A stretch of DNA of 64,000 bases from Oscheius sp. JU75 (lineage: Eukaryota > Nematoda > Chromadorea > Rhabditida > Rhabditidae): positions 3,720,001 through 3,784,000 of the forward strand of contig JASJZC010000004.1 in the NCBI GenBank assembly GCA_037178855.1. Reading direction: 5' to 3'. Positions 32,930 to 44,300 of this stretch are shown here, one piece after another. How positions within the stretch are numbered: position 1 is the first letter of the stretch; each line of letters opens with the position of its first letter. The translations under genes and the position numbers were made by a program. The notes beneath the pieces are model-generated. The model saw nothing but the letters and a program-made list of their open reading frames with translations. It was not told the origin of the DNA and did not search any database.

Positions 32930-35900
32930 TTATTGGCTATTTTGTGCATACTGGTCGAACTGCGCCAGGACGGTTCCAATTAATTCTCCCAAACGATTTT
33001 CATCCTTCACATTCTTTATACATCCAAGGATATCGTTGTCGCCTAGATGAAATACAACCAAACCATTCGGCTCTGAGCAAACGGAAACGCGAGAGATCTG
33101 AAAACAACGTTTTACAATTCATTTTCGCCTATCCTACGTTTTGAAGTAGGACTGGCTCCTTCAGTGCTTTGAACTTTTTGGCATCCATCTTGATTACATA
33201 CCGATCAGTCACTACAAGAACACGGAGAGCTGACTTATTGAACTTGTTGAATTTCTGGAAACGTTCAGATCCTTACTTGATTCTTATTTAATCCTTACCT
33301 GAATGTAGGTGCTGAATAGTATCTTTCCATAAGGATGAGCCGTTCTCAGGGCATTGAGACCGTCTCTGTACGAGAGATTGGAAGAACCAGGCTCCAATTC
33401 TTCCTGCATTGAGAGATAGTCTCCTTTCCAGAGCCGCGGGTAGCCCCACTCTCGTTTTCCATTCAAAACTTCGAAAGCAGCCAATTTCTGAGGCAGTGCT
33501 TCCCTGAAGAGAGTTCTTCTATTTCTTGGTTATTTTCAAACCTCAGATGTTGTGGCATTCGGGAAAGAATGACGCCTGCTCTCCATCGGCAATGTACTAT
33601 CTTCAACTTCGATACGAAAGGGGCCAAGACGACTGGCGGAGCTGGCCAACGAAGGCTTTTTCCCAAATCTTTCATGTTTCGGACCCCTCGGAAGACATTT
33701 ATAACGTTGAAGAGGTAACTGCGCAGTTTGTAGCGACGATAAGCACCCATGATGAGGTAGACTGCACGGATTTGCTTGTATCGCCGGCGGGTCTGATACC
33801 CTCTGACCATCTGAAATTGCAGGTTGCTATTTGTATGAAGAGCTAGATACTTTCTGGAGGAAAGTGACAATTTCTGGCAGTTTAGCGCTTCTCAGCTCTT
33901 CCAACTTGAATACGGTTTGAGGACTTCTGATGAAAATCTTTGTTCTTCCAGGAGCACAGTCCTCCACAAGACGACAATGTTTGAGGATGGCCAAACAGCT
34001 GTCCCTAGTACTTCCTCCTCTCGGATTTGGCCACGTCGAAGGACACAGCATCTTGTATCTTAACCGGTTCAATCAGTCGTCTTCCCCTGTTACTTCACCT
34101 GTCTAAAAATCTGTCATATGACATTCGATGAGCAAAGCCAGCACGACGAACTCGGACGTTCTCCAAAAGACCCAGGTAGCGGACCTGATGCTCGACTCTT
34201 TCCATGTCGAATGCAGTACTACTCTTCTCCTCATTCGGTTTGATACAACGGATGTAATGAGGCTCTTTGCTAGCTAACTGGGCCACCAGCTCGGCCATAG
34301 AGTTTTTGAATAGGAATCCGGCTGTTGGAGGTCGACGGTTGACCAGATCTGCTGGCTTGGCTCCATCCGGGAACAAGGACCGCAACAGGGGGTTCTTGCT
34401 GAATAATCAGAAGTGAGATGTCGAGAAACAGGACGAACCTATTGTAAAGAAGCCGCTTGAGATCCTGGAACAGAGTGTCACGGTTCTTGTCCATGAATCC
34501 AATCACGGAGTAGGTCACATCTCCGGCATAGTGGGTTATTCTGAACTTTATCTCTCATCTCTGCAGTACATACTGATACCTGAACTCCTCGAACCCAAGA
34601 CTCTTGTCGCTCTGCTTCAAACCACGACTGATATAGTGACGATGTCCTCCGAGTTTCTTGTCCATTTCGGAAAGGAACACTTTGTCTGTCACATTACCGA
34701 TAGAAGCGCAGGCATCGTCCAATGTGGCCAGTATTCCCGTCTTCGGAACTTCGACCAAATCACATATAATCTTGTTGTTGAAGTAGTCGATCTTCTGCCA
34801 TTTGATTCCCTCCCGTTCGTATTCTTCTTGCTCCTGTTTCAATACCAGCTCGATGAATAGTTGTTGGAGTTTTTCATTACAATAGTTAATGCAGAGCTGT
34901 TCGAAACTGAAAGAAAGAGAATAGATTATTCGTATTTGAATGTACCTGTTAGCTCCGAAGATTTCGAATCCGTAGATATCCAGCACTCCAATCACGGTAC
35001 CCTTACTGTAACGAGAGTTGGTTTCGACGGCTACAGCCTCGTTGACTCTTTGCACGACCCAAGTGAAAAGACGCTCATAAACTGCCTGAGTGGTTGATTT
35101 GTGAGACATTCTTTCAAAGGAACCTTGGCCAAAGCGTCTCTTGTGAAAAGAGCGGAGTTGACGCCGTGCTGTTTCAGGACCATGTCTCCTCTAGCTGCTA
35201 CGATCTGGGAACATAGTGCCTTTTGTAGCTCATCCGGAGTGACGGAGAGACACTTGGCGGCCCAGCCAAGTATATTTTTGTCTGTGGGATAACACGATCC
35301 ACTCGAGTTGTCCGAATCAACAAAGTTGATGTTTCCCAGATGAAGCACGGCTGAAATGACCGACCAGAGACAGTCGATAGAGTCGGGAGTGAAGCTGGTT
35401 ATAGTTTTCAACGCCTGTTGGACTTCTTTGAAGTCTGCAGAATCATCAATACTGGCCACCTGTATATTGGATTTTTTTTTGGGTCGAGAGGCACACTAAC
35501 TCTGTCCGATTTCCCTTGACTTAGATAAAAGTACTTGTTAGCGTCCTTCTGTAGTCCTAGACTCCTCAGTTTCCCGTCGTCCATTCCCTTCAAAAGTTGA
35601 TAAAAGACATGGAAGTTCCTTTCTTCCTTTTGTTGTTTTACCACTCGACTCTGAAACTTTCCGTATTCCGTACCAATCATCAATACCTTCTCCAGGAGAT
35701 AGTTTTTGACATGTCCACCACACGGATCGCCGGCGTAATTGAAGTTGATCTGCATGTACTTTCCGAATCGACTCGAGTTGTCATTTCTTGTGGTCTTTGC
35801 ACAGCCGAGTGACTCGAGAATACAGTTGCTTTTGAGCAGGATATTCTTCACCCTGAACAGCCGGTCAGTTGGTCTTTGTTGACCATTAGCGCGTTCATTC

Positions 35901-36959
35901 AACAAGGCAAATAAGGACTGTCTATTTGGAAACTGAATCTCTTGGGCCACACTCGAAGCACCAGCTGTCTCTGGTGATCCTCAAGAGGTTCAGGTGCTAC
36001 AATTCAGACTGCCAATAATTGATGGAAAGGGTAGACTAACCCTTTGTTAAATGGTAGTTTCTCACGCGAAATTTCCTCAACCCTCTTGCCCAATCAAAGC
36101 CCGTCCCCCGCTAATGAGGATGTATATTTCATTTGTTCTCTCCCTTTCCAGCCATATGGCATTCCTCGGGGAGGAGGTCACAGTCAATCTCTAACCTCTC
36201 GATCTCCTTCTGCTGTTGAACATTCGTGATGGCTGCCAAGTAGCGCATAATGATCTTACTCGTTTCCGTCTTTCCAGCGCCGGATTCTCCTGAACTCAAT
36301 ATTCTTTGTAATTAATCAATATGCTAACCGGAAATAACAATACATGAGTCTCGTCCAAACCGTTTCATGGAACGATAAGCGGAGTCAGCGATGGCAAAAG
36401 CATGTGGAGGACGCTCGTAGATCTCTCGACCCTGAATATGGATTGAACTGGTCCAGAAAAGACCTGAACCTTATATTTATCAATATGTTGTTTGTCATAA
36501 ATCGGTAGGTTTCGATAGGGATTGACCGCGATCAGAACCTCTCCGATGTAAGTGTAGATTCGACTCTTCGAGTATCTGAAACCGCAGTTGTACTCGTTCT
36601 CCTTTCAACATATTCCGCCGTTCCTGTAATTGGAGCCTGCCTTACGAAACCCGTCTCATGGCTCATTGAGTCATAAGATTACGAAAGTGTTCCGATTTGA
36701 AAACTCGAAAATAGTCGACCAGTTTATGCAAATTCGTGCCTCGTGTGAGCCTGTTGAATGGTTTTACGGTCTCTTCCGCCCTCGCCTGCCTAATCCGCCT
36801 CCTGTCCAGCCGGCGAAGCATCGCAACAAGCCGCATAAACCACTGGAAAAAAGACCGACCTTAAGCGGAGGTTGGACACGATAGATGGGAGGTCGACTGT
36901 GTGGAGGAGCACGAGGTCCTCCACTCCGTACTCTTTCGGATCGTGCTCCGCCAAGGCCA
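32930..36959 (-). CDS. Class I unconventional myosin (Myo1D-like)
   Basis: A monomeric actin motor with membrane-binding tail. Starts [20 protein letters not shown]; the long first intron (about 36575-36870) splices to give [18 protein letters not shown]. The P-loop is [14 protein letters not shown], followed by [15 protein letters not shown] (switch I), [10 protein letters not shown] (switch II) and an actin-binding region around [15 protein letters not shown]. The residue at the TEDS-rule position (GDMVLKQHG, 16 before DALAK) appears to be Asp, so heavy-chain phosphorylation would not be needed. Two IQ-like motifs follow ([16 protein letters not shown] and [17 protein letters not shown]), then a TH1 lipid-binding tail ([19 protein letters not shown] to [13 protein letters not shown]). 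N-terminus and tail resemble the ID/IG subgroup, which sets left-right asymmetry in flies. The final exon (about 32930-33110) is firmly in frame. Confidence 0.93.
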
Positions 36960-38922
36960 TGGCACGGAAACTATACCACTGTAATCAATGATAGAAGAGA
37001 AATTGGCGAGAATTGAAGAGAGATGGAAGAGCAATGGAAGATTTTTATATGTTAGGCTCTCTGTTTTGAGAAGATACGGGATGTCTTATCAGTCGTGTAA
37101 GAATCGAAAGAAGACAGAAGAGGGTAGGGTGTAAACTGCTACGAAACTGGGCAGTAGTCTGGGAAATCTTCGAAAACAAGAAGTGCGCGTACTGCTATTT
37201 GAAGTGAACCTTACGGGGATTGGTACAACTGGATGTTTCAAATAGAATTACGAGTCTGACTGTCCTTTTGGGCTCTTTGTTGGAAAAGCATCTCTGATAG
37301 CAGAAGATAAGCTGAAGCGTGGCACGTAAAGAGTACTAGGGTGGAGACAGGTGGTCCATCTGGCGAGGAAAGAGATCGGAGAAAAAACGAGACAAAGAAG
37401 ACAATTAGTCAAGGATCGGAAGAGATGAGTCAAGTAGTCACGGAGGAGAAAGTCAAGGAATAGTACAGGGATTCGTGTAAAACAGAGCAACTCAAACGAG
37501 AAAAGAGACCGATCGGCCGTCAACCCATTGTGAATCAGACGGCAAACAATTCCCGATAAGGGAGACTGGGCTGGAGGAGGAGGGGCTGGCAGCAAGTGAA
37601 GAGAGGGGATATTCAAACGGCTGAACCAGTCGCAACTTTTACGGGGAGGTCTATCTATTTCCCGTTCATTGAGACATTTATTGCGTTCGAGAGGGCAAAA
37701 AAGAGCTGTCTGAAACACAATGACCTATTCATGAGAGGCAGGAGCAATGAGATTTGGCACTTCTATGAGCGGAGTATAATTTCGTAGACGTCCAGACACG
37801 TCAAAAACACGAGAAGATGAATATTTCGATGGATGAGTAAAGCTTTGCGAAGGGAACGATCAAGAGAGCGAATCGGGCACTATGATGTTGTGAGAGACAC
37901 ATGAGTTCACTCGTCAGTCTTTTCCGCTGCGAAACGAGCGAGAAAACAAATATTGTAGAGCCGAGTTTGGCAACGGTCTGCCTCTTCCGCTTACCGGTTT
38001 GGGCAATGTATTGTGGTTCTGACAAGAAGAGAGCAAAAACGAGCATTAGCATGGAAAATTGAACCAGCTGGATTCCCGATTCTGGGGGTCGATAACCATC
38101 TGCTCTGAAAACGCGTGGTACCGTCGAAATCGTTGGTCACGCCCACCTCATGCTCTTTGGGTATTTCCAAACATCAACGATCTGTCTCTGAAAGTCAGAA
38201 TATCGTCATTCAGCTAATTGTATAGAGGGTCTGAAAATTCAAACAGCCGTTACGATTCATCTTTGTCCATTCTTCCACTTAGAGAGCGCAGTGTTATAAG
38301 TCCGTGAAAAAGCTGTCTATTTGAGCAGTTTCTGTTTAACTGCCTCTCAATCTCGTCTTGTTCAGTATTTTTCTACCGTTCTGTTTACTGTAGTTTTGTA
38401 TTTGGATAATCTCAATGATTCAGCCATGAAGTACTTGAGAGGACAAATCATTTTCGGGGCAGAAATATAAGCGATGTTTACAAGCCCGTTATTTTCAAAC
38501 GACCTGGATTGACCTTCCTTACTGCAGCAGTGAACTGCTTTCCACAGATCTTTTACAATTTTTCTATCACCAAGATCCTCCCTTCGACTAGAAATATCAT
38601 TTGCACTTTTCGAGCAAATATGTAGAATGCGCGACCGCAGATTAGGTGTCTGAACTATGTTTGCTGCTCTGTTCAAGTAAGAGGCTTGAATTGTGCCACG
38701 GTTTGTTTAGAAAAGCCTTTAAAAACTTTTTTCTTCTTCTGCTTGTCGCTGATAGCCATTACAAACGAACAAGTATGATCAGCGAATACCTTGGTTTTCC
38801 CGGTAAAGATGCTCCATCTCACAGCCGCCAAGGTTCAATTTTCGAATGGCAAATTTGTTTTCCTCTCGATTTCATGCCCTTTTCAGTATGTTTTACCCTA
38901 ATAACCTATCCTTTTAGAAGAA
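36960..38922. other. Gene-poor divergent region between myosin and MIS12
   Basis: About 2 kb. No gene that I can support firmly. The plus strand from 38646 to 38922 is open in the MIS12 frame and may hold a 5' exon, but a T-rich CCTTTTAG sits directly before the MIS12 ATG. On the minus strand, 38362-38676 encodes 104 residues (MNRAANIVQTPNLRSRIL and on) with a plausible helical, charged composition; it could be a small gene divergent from MIS12. The 156-codon minus-strand frame at 37.25-37.7 kb lacks features. Confidence 0.35.
38362..38676 (-). CDS. Hypothetical small protein (doubtful)
   Basis: A 104-codon frame opening MNRAANIVQTPNLRSRIL, then HICSKSANDISSRREDLGD and RKIVKDLWKAVHCCSKEG. 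Spacing of hydrophobic and charged residues suggests two or three helices. There is a potential donor after CCSKEG. It is divergent from MIS12, with starts 246 bases apart. No family recognised. Confidence 0.25.
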   Translation of the reverse strand: MNRAANIVQTPNLRSRILHICSKSANDISSRREDLGDRKIVKDLWKAVHCCSKEGQSRSFENNGLVNIAYISAPKMICPLKYFMAESLRLSKYKTTVNRTVEKY

Positions 38923-39587
38923 TGACCGCAGAATATGAGCATGAGTTATTGTCCAATGAGTTCGACGCCATGCATTTCGGATTTACTCCTCGCGGATTTA
39001 CTGACCAAGGTTTGACTCCTTCAGTACTTTAAAATTCTGTTTCAGTGTACAACTGTGCCGCTGACGCCTGGATCGAAGTTATACAGGAAAAGCTGCTCAA
39101 AGAGCCTCTTTTCAATGTTGCCGCAAAAGACAAAAAGTTTCGTGAAAGTCTGATGGATATGCTTTTCACTACCGGCGGAAATGCATTTGGAAAACTGATG
39201 ACAGAATTCACAGTAAGTGTTTATTTCGGCTTGTCCTCAATTTCCAATTTTAGCGATACACTTCTCGCTATATTTTTCGGATTCCTGAATCGGTCACATT
39301 ACCTGTTCATCGCGATGTTCACCGTCTGGTCTCGATTGAAATGAAGGAAGACGAACAATATAGCTTATCGAAGGAGACGAAAAAGATTCGAGCTAAAGAA
39401 AGTGATATCGAAGTGGTATGTTTTGCTTCCAATGTGCAATGCCAATATGCTTTATAGAAGAAACTAGCCGTTGCCGAAGTGAAGAACCGTATCAGTGACG
39501 CCGAAGAAGCTATTAAACAAATGAGGAGAATGCTGGAGATTCTTCAGCACAGAGAAGCGGAGAAACATGTAGATGAGGAGGATTGAG
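38923..39587 (+). CDS. mis-12: MIS12 kinetochore protein homologue
   Basis: Exons 38923-39009, 39046-39212, 39254-39415 and 39458-39587 sum to 546 bases (181 residues, close to human MIS12 at 205). The N-terminus FDAMHFGFTPRGFTDQVYN matches the MIS12 signature (acidic-x-FFGFTP). It is followed by a helix (YNCAADAWIEVIQEKLL), the conserved segment YIFRIPESVTLPVHRDVH corresponding to RIP-x-(N/S)-(I/V)-x-LP, and a coiled-coil C-terminus (KKLAVAEVKNRISDAEEAI). MIS12 is a subunit of the MIS12/MIND complex linking centromeric chromatin to NDC80 and KNL1. The start ATG follows a CCTTTTAG acceptor-like site. AATAAA lies 53 bases past the stop. Confidence 0.85.
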
Positions 39588-39639
39588 GATTCCCGGCAGT
39601 ATTTTACACAAAGAAAGTCCTGACTGAAATGATCTTGTA

Positions 39640-39645
39640 AATAAA
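39640..39645 (+). promoter_or_regulatory. Polyadenylation signal AATAAA (MIS12)
   Basis: Hexamer followed by an A-run, 53 bases after the MIS12 stop and about 190 bases before the lipase start. Confidence 0.65.
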
Positions 39646-39838
39646 AAAACTTTACTGGAATATTGAAGGTAATTGCTGTCACGAAACAAGTGCTTTTGTT
39701 CTGCTTGTCAAGGTCAATGTGGCCGTAGGGCATCCATCCCGAACCTGCCACAGTTGGCGGCGCGAACCGGCTATTCGTGTTCATCTCATCCAGAGTGCCT
39801 CCGCCCATCCTTCTCGTCTTGTAACATCTCTCTCCAGC

Positions 39839-41174
39839 ATGAGGTGAGTTCCGTCTCGTTTCTTTTTCAAACCTATCACCAGATGGTTTATTCTCGTACT
39901 CCTCATCCTCTCTCCAGGTGATTGTCAAAAAGTGGGGCCACCTGGACCCATCACTTCTCATTTTCTCGATTGGCTCATAGCCCATGGGTAAGTTCAGAAG
40001 AAATGTCAATTGAACGAGGAAACAGGTACGAATCGGATGCTTTCGATCGTCCGGATGTCGGTCCCAATGGCAGTTATGGAGGCAAACAAAAGGCGACGGA
40101 TCAGATTCATAACGAGCCGGTCGTTTTCATCCACGGAAACGGAGACGCTGCTCTTCATACGCAGGCTCCTTTGGCTACAGGCTGGAGCAGGTCCATTCAG
40201 TATTTCCTCGAACAAAACTACACTTCGGCCGAGTTGTATGCCACAACTTGGGGAGACGCCTGGGGAAGTGGCAGTATTCTGGACAGCTACAGTACCATGC
40301 ATACATGTGGAAATCTGCTCTATTTGAGAAGATTCCTCGAGGCAATAATCTCCTACACAGGAGCCAAGAAAATAGACATTGTTGCCCATTCTGTTGGTGT
40401 CGTCTTGGCAAGGTATCTTTCTTTCATGCTCCAATCAAATAGAGTACAGAAAAGCTGTGAAAGGAGGTGATCTTATTGGGACAGATGGAAATTGTACGCT
40501 TGGTCCTCCTTTGACGGATAACGTTGACACTTTTGTAGGAATTGCTGGACCGAACTATGGTAAGTCGTGATACAGTAATTTTAATAACACTTTCAGGTCT
40601 GTGCGTCTGTCAACTGGCTCAAACTGTTCCAGCTTGGTGCAATGCCCTAGACGGATTGTACCCTGGATACACTTGTCAAGATCAGGTAACCATTCTATCT
40701 GTCTGTTCCATTCCAATTAGGCGGATTGCGCAAAAAGACCGGCCGGTCTCGCATTCTCGTAGATGGCGCAATGGCGATCACGCCAGAAAACATGCTGCTT
40801 GAACGGCTAGTTTCTGGCAAGGTTTCATCAGGGCAATGAGCTCGCACTTCAGGTTCTCTGTGGCTACACATCCGGCAACTGTCAGCAGGAAAACTATTCG
40901 GCTCTGCTCGAGAGAATCAACAAGGACCCCACAAGAGAAGGAGACCATGTTTATGCTATGTGGAGTGATGGTGAGAAGTTGATAAATGACTAACAACAGG
41001 GCAAAAATTACAGTTGATGAGGTGCTACTATTCCGTGGAATGACATGGGGGAAGCCGACATCGAGAATCCCGGGAATGAACGGTCGATGGATATCCGATC
41101 GAAACGGACACACGGCCATGAAAGATCTCACAGAACTGCGTCAATTCGAAGCTGTTGCTCATCACTCGATCTAA
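39839..41174 (+). CDS. Secreted lipase/esterase (nematode LIPS-type, class 2 lipase)
   Basis: Exons 39839-39843, 39883-39987, 40026-40412, 40450-40559, 40597-40685, 40811-40970 and 41014-41174 sum to 1017 bases, 338 residues, in frame. Signal peptide [17 protein letters not shown]. The alpha/beta-hydrolase core starts [19 protein letters not shown]. The nucleophile elbow is [13 protein letters not shown] (Ser in A-H-S-V-G). The catalytic Asp is probably in VYAMWSDVDEVLL and His in [10 protein letters not shown]. There are several cysteines for disulfides ([29 protein letters not shown]). This secreted family is expanded in nematodes. Its start lies 251 bases after MIS12 on the same strand, with CTCTCCAG two bases before the ATG, so an operon is possible. 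The fifth intron (40686-40810) is 125 bases; an extra exon there would break the frame. Confidence 0.88.
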
Positions 41175-41369
41175 CTCTTTTTGTGCAATTTCCATCTCAC
41201 CTACGTGCAATAGTTGTTCTTTTGTTTATTTACGGAAACGTTACTCATATAAAGCCGTCAGTTAGTGAAGCAGAGGTTGCGGAAACCGGAATTCCAAGAT
41301 TAAAATGAGATATTCAGAGATAAAAAGAAGTACAGATGGTGAATGATAACTTAGCAAATGAGAACAAGA

Positions 41370-44300
41370 TTACTTGAGAGATTTCTTGGGACGACCGCCT
41401 TTAGCACTTCCGGCAGGCTTGGTCGGAGATCCAGTAGATGCGGGTTGCGGAGTTCCAGCCTTGGCATCCTTACCCTTGCGTGGCTTTGCCTCGGCCTCAC
41501 CCATCTCCTTTTCGATGAGTCCGATGAGAGTGTTGCACCGCCGCTGAAGTTCCTGAATTCATTTGAAAATGCTCGCCGAAGGGAGATCCAACTAACCATC
41601 GATGTCCTACTCTTGATGAACCAGTCGAAACGGAACTGGGGAGCCATTCTCACCGATTGGCGGAGATCGTCGTAGACTGTCTCGATGTCGAAACCGAGAC
41701 GGTGCAACTCGCATACGAGATATCTAAATTTATAAATGACCAGGTTAATAATTAAAACACCTGTCTTCTTCCTCCGTGTACGTTTTGCCCTTGTTCGTTC
41801 CGTAGGCAATTCGCAGCTGATGGAACGGAGCCTTGTATTTGGCTATTTTGGCGTCGAGGGCGCGCTTGACGGACTGTCGTCGCTGAATCCGAGCCTCTCC
41901 CTTTTCGATCTGACCAAGAATCTTTTCATGGTCCTGGAGATCTTCGAAACGCTCCCAGAAGAGTTTGGCGTAGGATTCGACCTAAACGTGACACATTTTA
42001 GCAGCTGATAATCAATGCAGAAGCCACACACGAAGGGCTTCGCACCAAGCTGATCATCTTACTCATTTCCTTATCAGCACTTACCTCGGCAAACGTCTTC
42101 GATTCCACCTCTCTGGCAATGTTCTCAATATCATGACGACCGTATTTCTCGTTGGCCTGAAAACGTTTTGAATTACCCTTGTTTTGTTTTGAGCAGGAAA
42201 AGTTTACGTAAGCAGGTGGTAACTGATAGTCACGACCGGATGAGCTCGGATTCATAAAATCCAGGCCAGTTAATGCTCTCAAAATCAGTATCTTATTACG
42301 CAGCGTCCTTATCCGTATCAGTGAGTCAGTGTTTTCGTATGGTTAGCCGAAGAGAGGGACTAAGACTCACTCGAATGAAGTGTGTGAAATCCCTCTTGCT
42401 CCAGTTTGCCAGTCCATGAAGAAGAAGTTCCGTCTTCTCGGCGAGCTCATCGTCAGTCAGGGCTTCTGCGCCATCTATCAGCTTCTGTTCCTCGCGTTGA
42501 CGTCGCTCAGCCTCTTTCGGAGCAAAGTCCTTCGGTTTTTCGGCCTGAAATTTCCATATTACGAATTTGTCTTAATTAGATAACAGCCATTCCCCTTCTT
42601 TCTGTTCTCATTACGGGTAGCATTATTTCAACTTCCCTAATAAACACGTTCAGTCTAGTGGATGATGGTCGTTGCTGGGGCGACGACGCTCATCCGTCGA
42701 TCCGAAATCCGGCTCCCGCCTCTCATCCCTATCCAATACGCTCCCACGAGGAAAACTCCCCCACGATCACCAGTGCTCCTGCCACGATTGAGAATGGAGT
42801 CTTCTGACAGTGGTGGCAGCAGCAGTGCCGAGAGCGACATCAACGTCGTCGAAGCCATACAAAATAAGACCTTGTTCGTCTGTGGCTTCGTCAATAAGCG
42901 ATGGCACAACAGGTAAATCTAGTCTGTTGATCAGCAAAAGTGAAGTCCAGCTCATTACAATCCCTCATCTATGACCTAATTCCACATTACTACGTGGCGT
43001 GCAATGACGATAACGACCAGGAACAGATGAAAACGAAGGAGCTACTTTCTCATGCTGATGCAATCATATTTTTCGTCAACGAGTTCACTTTGGGTGACAT
43101 GAATTGCCTTCTGACTCTACAATACGCCTGGCAGATCATGGTGCCCATTATTATGCTCCGTCCTCCCAGAACTAAGTTGGTTCTTTGTAAAAGGACCAAC
43201 AGGAAGAGACAAGACATGAGGTCAGTTTGGATTTGTTCTGGATACCAGGACTATCAGAGTTGTTGGAAGCGGTTCGATTATCAGAAGTCCGTCTGCCAGA
43301 TGGGCCCTAATCGAAGATGAGAACACGCAAACTGTAGACTATGGTCTTCTGCAGGACATTCTCTATGAAGTGAGTTTTTTTTTTTGGAGAAGAATAATGA
43401 TCAAATTTAGGGATACAAACTCTCGGTGGTTTATGATCGGCTTGAGCACACCAAATCTATTGCTCGAATCAAAGAGCGCATCAATTCGGTGCTCAGACCA
43501 GAGGCCTTTTTGGAAACGAGTGGAAGTAAATCGGGGTTCTACTTATCGCCATCGAATGATTCCAGCAACAGTGTTACTATCGCCTCACAGAGCAGTGTGA
43601 AAAGCAGAATTCGAAGTGAGAAGACGGATGTCAACGATCAAATCTTTTTAGACAAACGAGCAAGCAAAAAGGAATCCCGGAAAGAAATACGACTGTCACA
43701 AAGTTTGAACAACCTGGAAGCCCATCAAACCTCTCAAAAAGAACAAAAGAAGCGTGTACCTGGAACACCCCGGAAACCTCGAAACAATCAACTATTAGTG
43801 AGTCAACGGACAAGCTTAGAAATGTAAATTTAGCTCCCCGGAAACAGTTCTGATGACGAGAAAGAACTGAAATCGCCAGCTGTATTTTCATCATCTGATC
43901 AGATGGAAGATGCTTTGAATGGAAACGAGCGCGACGAAGAGAACTGCACGCCTACACCCAAGCAAGACATTGTTTTGAGTACTGAGCCGAAACGCCAGAT
44001 TTCTACTGGCAGTCGGCAGATCTCTCTAGAACGGCGACTCAGGTTTTCATAGTAGGACATATTTGAATAGAGATTTTAGTCTCAGCAGCCTCGATGATCA
44101 AAGGAACTTCACAAACACACAATATTTGCTGTTTCCACTGCGTGATCCAAACAAAAAGCCGCAGTTGATCCGTTTTCCAGAAGATTTGATAGAAGAACAG
44201 TGGAAAGACGAAAGTGTTTGGGGATCAGACACAAGTTTGGAGGAGGAAGTCGAGGTTGAAGGCATGTAGAACAAAAATCAATGTTTTTACAGTTGGCTCC

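Noticed and set aside
37248..37718. Minus-strand frame of 156 codons upstream of myosin
   Set aside because: No domain, no coherent start context, and biased composition. It is probably chance.
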